Source: Flavobacteriales bacterium
GTDB taxonomy: Bacteria > Bacteroidota > Bacteroidia > Flavobacteriales_G > JALEGO01
Assembly: GCA_020628935.1 (NCBI GenBank)
Contig: JAHDEG010000003.1
Location: forward strand, 62,001 to 126,000
Length of the DNA stretch: 64,000 nt
Direction of reading: 5' to 3'
Under the pieces are notes generated by a model. That model saw nothing but the letters and a program-made list of their open reading frames with translations. It had not been told where the DNA came from and made no database searches. Position 1 is the stretch's first letter. Every line of letters begins with the position of its first letter. This document shows, in pieces, positions 60,742 through 64,000 of this stretch. A program made the translations under genes and the position numbers.

Positions 60742-61743
60742 TTGAGCCTATCCAAACTTCAATATTTGCTACATACACTGCTGCTTGTAACCCTACTCGT
60801 GGCAGTTTTTATTTTAGCTAAGTCAATTCTGGTGCCTATTGTTTTAGCTTCATTTTTGGCCTCAGCCACCTGGCCGCTATTTTGTTACGTGAATTCTAAG
60901 CTCAAAAATAAGGTTATAAGCGCATCACTAATTCTGCTTTCATTCTTATTATTATTTGCAGGTATGGGACTATTAGTGTTTTCAGAAGCAAGAAGCTTGT
61001 ATACAGACTTACCAAATATATCAGGAAACTTATCTAAATCAGTTAGTGATGTAAACCAATATATTCTTGAAAAAACAAATATTGATATCTCTAGTAATGT
61101 TAGTGGAGACAAATTGACAGAGCTAATTTCGAGCTCTAGTCAAATGATAGAACCATTCATTAATAACTTAACTGACTTATTTAGTATTTTAATACTAGTT
61201 CCTATTTACATATTTTGCATTTTTATTTATCAAAAACAATTATTAGAAACCATTAGGTGGTTAACAAGAAAATTAGAACTCAAATATAGAAGTGTTTTAA
61301 AATCATTTAACCGAATAACCCAAAGCTATATAAAAGGGATCTTTATTGTCACTTCAATTTTGAGTGTACTTTTCAGTACAGTGCTTGTTATTATTGATGT
61401 ACCGTATTCTGTTTTGCTGGGTTTCACAGCAGGTATATGCTGTATTGTACCATATGTGGGGGTTACAATTAGCGGAATTTTGATAATGACTATTTCATAC
61501 ACGACTCAAGGATCAATAAATAATCTTATCATAATATTTGTGTCTTTTGGCTTTATTCAGTTTGTTGAAGGTAATTTTCTCTCTCCTAAAATACTGGGAA
61601 GTACTGTAAATATTAACCCCGCTGTAGCTATAATATCGCTTTTGATAGGTTTTCAAATTTGGGGTATAGTAGGTATGATAATAGCGATACCTACAGCAGC
61701 TATTTTAAAAAATACGCTCAACAGCTTCAAAGGGAGCGATTAA
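60742..61743 (+). CDS. AI-2E family (PerM/YdiK-like) transporter
   Basis: 333 residues with about 7-8 spans. Conserved segments are LAKSILVPIVLASFLASATW (about 24-43), LILVPIYIFCIFIYQKQLLE (about 150-169), YIKGIFIVTSILSVLFSTVL, PYVGVTISGILIMTI and the family end IVGMIIAIPTAAILKNTLNS. The family is named after AI-2 export (TqsA), but most members, including this one, have no proven substrate. TTG start 11 bp after the holin-like gene; no ATG precedes the first span. Confidence 0.88.
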   Translation: MSLSKLQYLLHTLLLVTLLVAVFILAKSILVPIVLASFLASATWPLFCYVNSKLKNKVISASLILLSFLLLFAGMGLLVFSEARSLYTDLPNISGNLSKSVSDVNQYILEKTNIDISSNVSGDKLTELISSSSQMIEPFINNLTDLFSILILVPIYIFCIFIYQKQLLETIRWLTRKLELKYRSVLKSFNRITQSYIKGIFIVTSILSVLFSTVLVIIDVPYSVLLGFTAGICCIVPYVGVTISGILIMTISYTTQGSINNLIIIFVSFGFIQFVEGNFLSPKILGSTVNINPAVAIISLLIGFQIWGIVGMIIAIPTAAILKNTLNSFKGSD

Positions 61744-61746
61744 TGT

Positions 61747-61855
61747 TATGCTTATCCCTGCTAATTAGGTTTGCCACTGAGTTGACTTGACTAAATCCTC
61801 TCTACATCAACCTGCAGTCGTTATTTAATCAACTTCCAACCTCTGCAAGGTATGT
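61747..61855 (+). other. Conserved noncoding element B
   Basis: In the gap between the AI-2E and EEP genes. TATGCTTAT at 61747-61755 followed by CCC, and CCTCTGCAAGG at 61840-61850. The distance from TATGCTTAT to CCTCTG is 93 bp, exactly as in element A. CTG at 61812 with TTTAA 12 bases on, roughly matches the CTGATT...TTTAA block. The GTGGA dyad is absent. Confidence 0.35.
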
Positions 61856-61917
61856 ACCATCGAATTTTTATTTTATTAGTATAATTATTGCCCAAATTTG
61901 CACACTTTTGTGCTTAT

Positions 61918-62871
61918 ATGGTTGTATACTATGTCATCTGTCTAGTTCTGGTAATTGGAACGCTATTCTCGTTTTCCAGCAATAAGCAATGGTGGATAAG
62001 AGCATCTGATTTTTTTAAACTGCATTTTATAATCGTGAGCTTTATCATGCTTATAATAACGTTTTTTTTGCCACTACTGATTTTACCAAAAATCATGTTT
62101 GCAGTTTTAATGACTGCCGTATTTTGTTACCATGTAGTTCAAATCTATAGATATACTCCTTTTATTAATAAGACTGTTGAAAATTCAAATAGCAATGCAG
62201 ACAGCTTGCACATAATTTCTTTTAATGTACTTGAGAGTAATAAGCAGTACGGCAAGTTTATTAATTTGATTAAATACCATAAACCAGATTTGTTTCTAGT
62301 AATGGAAGTTAATGATGTTTGGGATAAACAGTTAGAAAAACTTGAAGTGCTGTATCCATACCAAATTAAATCTGTGCAAAACAATCTGTACGGTATCAGT
62401 CTTTATTCATCTCAGCCATTTGAAGATGGTAAAGTTCAATTTTTAGTTAAATCTGATATACCTTCAATCAAAGCAAGTATCAAGTTTAAAAATAACACCA
62501 TTGTGTTGTACGGGATTCACCCCGAACCACCTATTTATGGTGAAGCTTTAACCTCAAAACCCCGCGACTATGAGTTTGATAAAATCGCTGAACTGGTAAA
62601 GCGAGATGAGAAACCCTCCATAGTTATTGGCGATATGAATGATGTGCCGTGGTCAAAAAATTCTAAAAAATTTGTTAGGGAGTCTGGTTTAAATGATCCG
62701 TCTATTGGTAGGCTATTTGTAAATTCATTTCACACAAAATACTTTTTTACGCGTCTCCCAATAGATCAATTTTTTGTCTCTAAACATTTTAGGGTTTGTG
62801 AGTATAAAAGATTACAACATATTGGCTCTGATCATTTTCCAATACAAGTAAAGATTTCTATTAAGAGCTAA
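61918..62871 (+). CDS. Membrane-anchored endonuclease/exonuclease/phosphatase-family hydrolase
   Basis: About 317 residues from the ATG at 61918. Two or three spans at the N terminus (VVYYVICLVLVIGTLF; IIVSFIMLIITFFLPLLILP; MFAVLMTAVFCYHVV) anchor a periplasm- or cytoplasm-facing EEP domain: IISFNVLESN (metal-binding Asn), DLFLVMEVND (metal Glu), YGIHPEPP (His), IVIGDMNDVPWS (Asp and Asn) and HIGSDHFPIQV (final Asp-His). Substrate could be DNA, a phospholipid or a sugar phosphate. A TTG at 61888 would add ten residues (PKFAHFCAY) and is less likely. Confidence 0.85.
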   Translation: MVVYYVICLVLVIGTLFSFSSNKQWWIRASDFFKLHFIIVSFIMLIITFFLPLLILPKIMFAVLMTAVFCYHVVQIYRYTPFINKTVENSNSNADSLHIISFNVLESNKQYGKFINLIKYHKPDLFLVMEVNDVWDKQLEKLEVLYPYQIKSVQNNLYGISLYSSQPFEDGKVQFLVKSDIPSIKASIKFKNNTIVLYGIHPEPPIYGEALTSKPRDYEFDKIAELVKRDEKPSIVIGDMNDVPWSKNSKKFVRESGLNDPSIGRLFVNSFHTKYFFTRLPIDQFFVSKHFRVCEYKRLQHIGSDHFPIQVKISIKS

Positions 62872-62892
62872 CATTTAGTTAGCTACTTGTAA

Positions 62893-62994
62893 ATGTTAGG
62901 CGGGCATTGTGTGGATAAATTTCTACGCCAATCCTTTGCTCATAACTACCTAAAAACCTGATTTATATACATTTAAGTTTTTGGTGTTATTTTT
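62893..62994 (+). other. Conserved noncoding element C
   Basis: In the 240-bp gap before 63112. GTGTGGA (62909-62915), N6, TCTAC (62922-62926) repeats the element A dyad with pair-preserving changes (G-C to G-U, U-A to U-G). CTGATT-N8-TTTAAGTT at 62958-62979 matches element A at 17 of 22 positions. Spacing dyad-to-CTGATT is 47 bp here and 45 bp in A. A GG-N10-TCA follows at 62993, 82 bp from the dyad start (80 in A). Confidence 0.4.
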
Positions 62995-63111
62995 TCACTA
63001 TATGTTTCTGAAAAGTGATATTAGTTGTGCCTACCTACGGATATAAAGGAAGTCAGGGCAATAGATAAACTTTTTTAAAAAATTAAAAAGACAATTTAAA
63101 AAACAATAATT

Positions 63112-63264
63112 ATGAATGTTGAAGAAAGGAAGAAAACCAATATAAAATTTTATATACCACTGGCCGTAGGCCTTCTGTTATTAATATTTGGAGCTGTATT
63201 GGCTTCTAATTACGATGAAGGACTTGGTTTTAAAGAAAACGTAACCACGCTCTTTAAAAAATAA
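63112..63264 (+). CDS. 50-residue single-span membrane protein
   Basis: 50 residues: charged N terminus (NVEERKKTNIKFY), one span (IPLAVGLLLLIFGAVLAS, 14-31), short polar tail NYDEGLGFKENVTTLFKK. No family recognised. The clean start, the stop, and the cluster context suggest it is real. It lies 118 bp after the GG-N10-TCA of element C and 40 bp before the next lipoprotein gene. Confidence 0.65.
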   Translation: MNVEERKKTNIKFYIPLAVGLLLLIFGAVLASNYDEGLGFKENVTTLFKK

Positions 63265-63304
63265 AATATTTAAACACCACAACTAATAACTATAAATTTA
63301 AACT

Positions 63305-63538
63305 ATGAAAAGTAAAGATTTCAAATTTTATGCACTTTTAGCCATAGTGGTAATCACAAGTGCATCATGTAATAAAGGACGATACCCCGAAATTGAATCT
63401 GACAGAGGCAAGGCTTATTCTATCGATCACGGACTATCTGAATCTATTAAAAAAAATACAACTGATAATGCAGATTGGATTGACAAAAAAGAAGGTACAT
63501 ACTATTCCCCAGACGAATTTCTAACTCCAAAAAAATAA
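63305..63538 (+). CDS. Small lipoprotein of unknown function
   Basis: 77 residues. Lipobox VVITSASC (Cys about 22), then a polar mature part of about 55 residues with little predicted structure (RYPEIESDRGKAYSIDHGLS and EGTYYSPDEFLTPKK). No family recognised. The MscS-like gene starts 4 bp after its stop, so they are probably co-transcribed. Confidence 0.72.
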   Translation: MKSKDFKFYALLAIVVITSASCNKGRYPEIESDRGKAYSIDHGLSESIKKNTTDNADWIDKKEGTYYSPDEFLTPKK

Positions 63539-63542
63539 GAAC

Positions 63543-64000
63543 ATGGATTTGAAAGAACCTTATAATTTAATCACTGACAAGCTTGCAATATGGTATGAGC
63601 AACTAGTAAAAATCCTCCCTAACGCTTTAGTAGCATTTTTAGTGCTAATCGTATTTTTTATGATGGCTAAAGTAATTAAATCATTGGTAGGTAAGTTTGT
63701 TAAGCGCATGTCAGACGATCACTATATTAACAAATTTGCGGTCAATGGAGCATTTATTATTACAATTATTGCTGGCCTGCTGGTAGCTCTTAATATCCTA
63801 AACCTTGATAAAGCGGTAACTTCGTTTTTAGCAGGTGCAGGTATAATCGGGTTGGCCCTAGCCTTTGCTTTTCAAGAAACTGCAACCAACTTAATGGCCG
63901 GAATTATATTAATAGTACGAAAGCCAATTAAGATCGGTGATCATATCAAGGTATCGGGAGAGCAAGGCAATGTTCAGGAAGTTAGCCTGCGAACTACAAA
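63543..64000 (+). CDS. Mechanosensitive channel, MscS family (5' part)
   Basis: The first 152 codons are present; the window ends inside the gene. Three spans (about residues 23-42, 66-85 and 95-120) and the MscS pore helix region LAGAGIIGLALAFAFQ (about 99-114) followed by MAGIILIVRKPIKIGDHIKV, the start of the beta domain. It opens under membrane tension on osmotic downshift. The start codon at 63543 is 4 bp downstream of the small lipoprotein gene. An ordinary small MscS has about 280 residues, so about half lies beyond the window. Confidence 0.92.
   Translation, partial: MDLKEPYNLITDKLAIWYEQLVKILPNALVAFLVLIVFFMMAKVIKSLVGKFVKRMSDDHYINKFAVNGAFIITIIAGLLVALNILNLDKAVTSFLAGAGIIGLALAFAFQETATNLMAGIILIVRKPIKIGDHIKVSGEQGNVQEVSLRTT

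Noticed and set aside
60742-61743. AI-2E gene as a quorum-sensing exporter
   Set aside because: The family name reflects one member; no LuxS or signal-processing gene is in the window, and most members have unknown substrates.
1-64000. tRNA, rRNA, CRISPR array, insertion sequence or integrase
   Set aside because: No repeat-spacer pattern, transposase motif or tRNA cloverleaf was noticed in any intergenic stretch; most gaps are under 150 bp and none exceeds about 275 bp.

Overview
The window is a stretch of an AT-rich bacterial chromosome with the hallmarks of Bacteroidota, most likely the order Flavobacteriales. Evidence: starts lack Shine-Dalgarno sequences; several promoters carry the Bacteroidota -7 box TAnnTTTG close to the start codon; there is a type IX secretion (T9SS) C-terminal sorting domain, a DUF5686/carboxypeptidase-regulatory-like outer-membrane protein, a DUF2723 membrane protein, PorT-like barrels, a YkgJ cysteine-cluster protein and a complete SUF operon in the usual Bacteroidota order. 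The NhaD antiporter fits a marine or saline habitat, but that is inference. I see no rRNA, tRNA, CRISPR array, insertion sequence or prophage. Most of the window is core chromosome.

Layout. 1-7.3 kb: a minus-strand efflux operon, tetR-tolC-adaptor-RND pump-DinB-like, with a palindromic operator upstream of tetR. 7.4-25.2 kb: plus-strand genes for an outer-membrane DUF5686 protein, an amino-acid dehydrogenase, NhaD, LpxK, purine nucleoside phosphorylase, a T9SS-secreted LVIVD-type protein, a TlpA-like thioredoxin, an M1 peptidase, an LpxH-like pyrophosphatase, EtfBA, a DUF151 nuclease-like protein and two secreted beta-rich proteins. LpxK and the LpxH-like enzyme both serve lipid A synthesis. 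25.2-31.8 kb: a minus-strand run of M28 peptidase, RpiB, YgjV-like, YkgJ, two unknown exported proteins, GpmI and an orphan histidine kinase. 31.9-41.6 kb: LspA, an AddA/RecB-like helicase-nuclease, aldehyde dehydrogenase, dCMP deaminase, DUF2723 protein and polysaccharide deacetylase; Pgk converges on the last.

43.0-49.1 kb is the iron-sulfur assembly operon sufA-B-C-D-S-E plus a DUF59 (SufT-like) gene, preceded by a perfect 23-bp inverted repeat that looks like an iron- or redox-responsive operator. 49.3-57.8 kb holds an exported sorting-domain protein, methylmalonyl-CoA epimerase, RsmI, a second M28 peptidase, a sirtuin without the zinc cysteines, PdxJ, a CBS-ACT protein, NAD kinase and FeoAB. 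A short SSB and a small zinc-ribbon protein follow.

58.8-64.0 kb is the least ordinary part: many small envelope proteins (lmo0937-type, YtxH, holin-like, coiled-coil and short lipoproteins, a 50-residue single-span protein) together with an AI-2E-family permease, a membrane-anchored EEP hydrolase and an MscS channel cut by the window end. It resembles an envelope or osmotic stress cluster. Three of its intergenic regions share diverged, similarly spaced noncoding segments, including a stem kept by wobble changes in two of them. That is the best candidate here for an undescribed element; it rests on comparison by eye.
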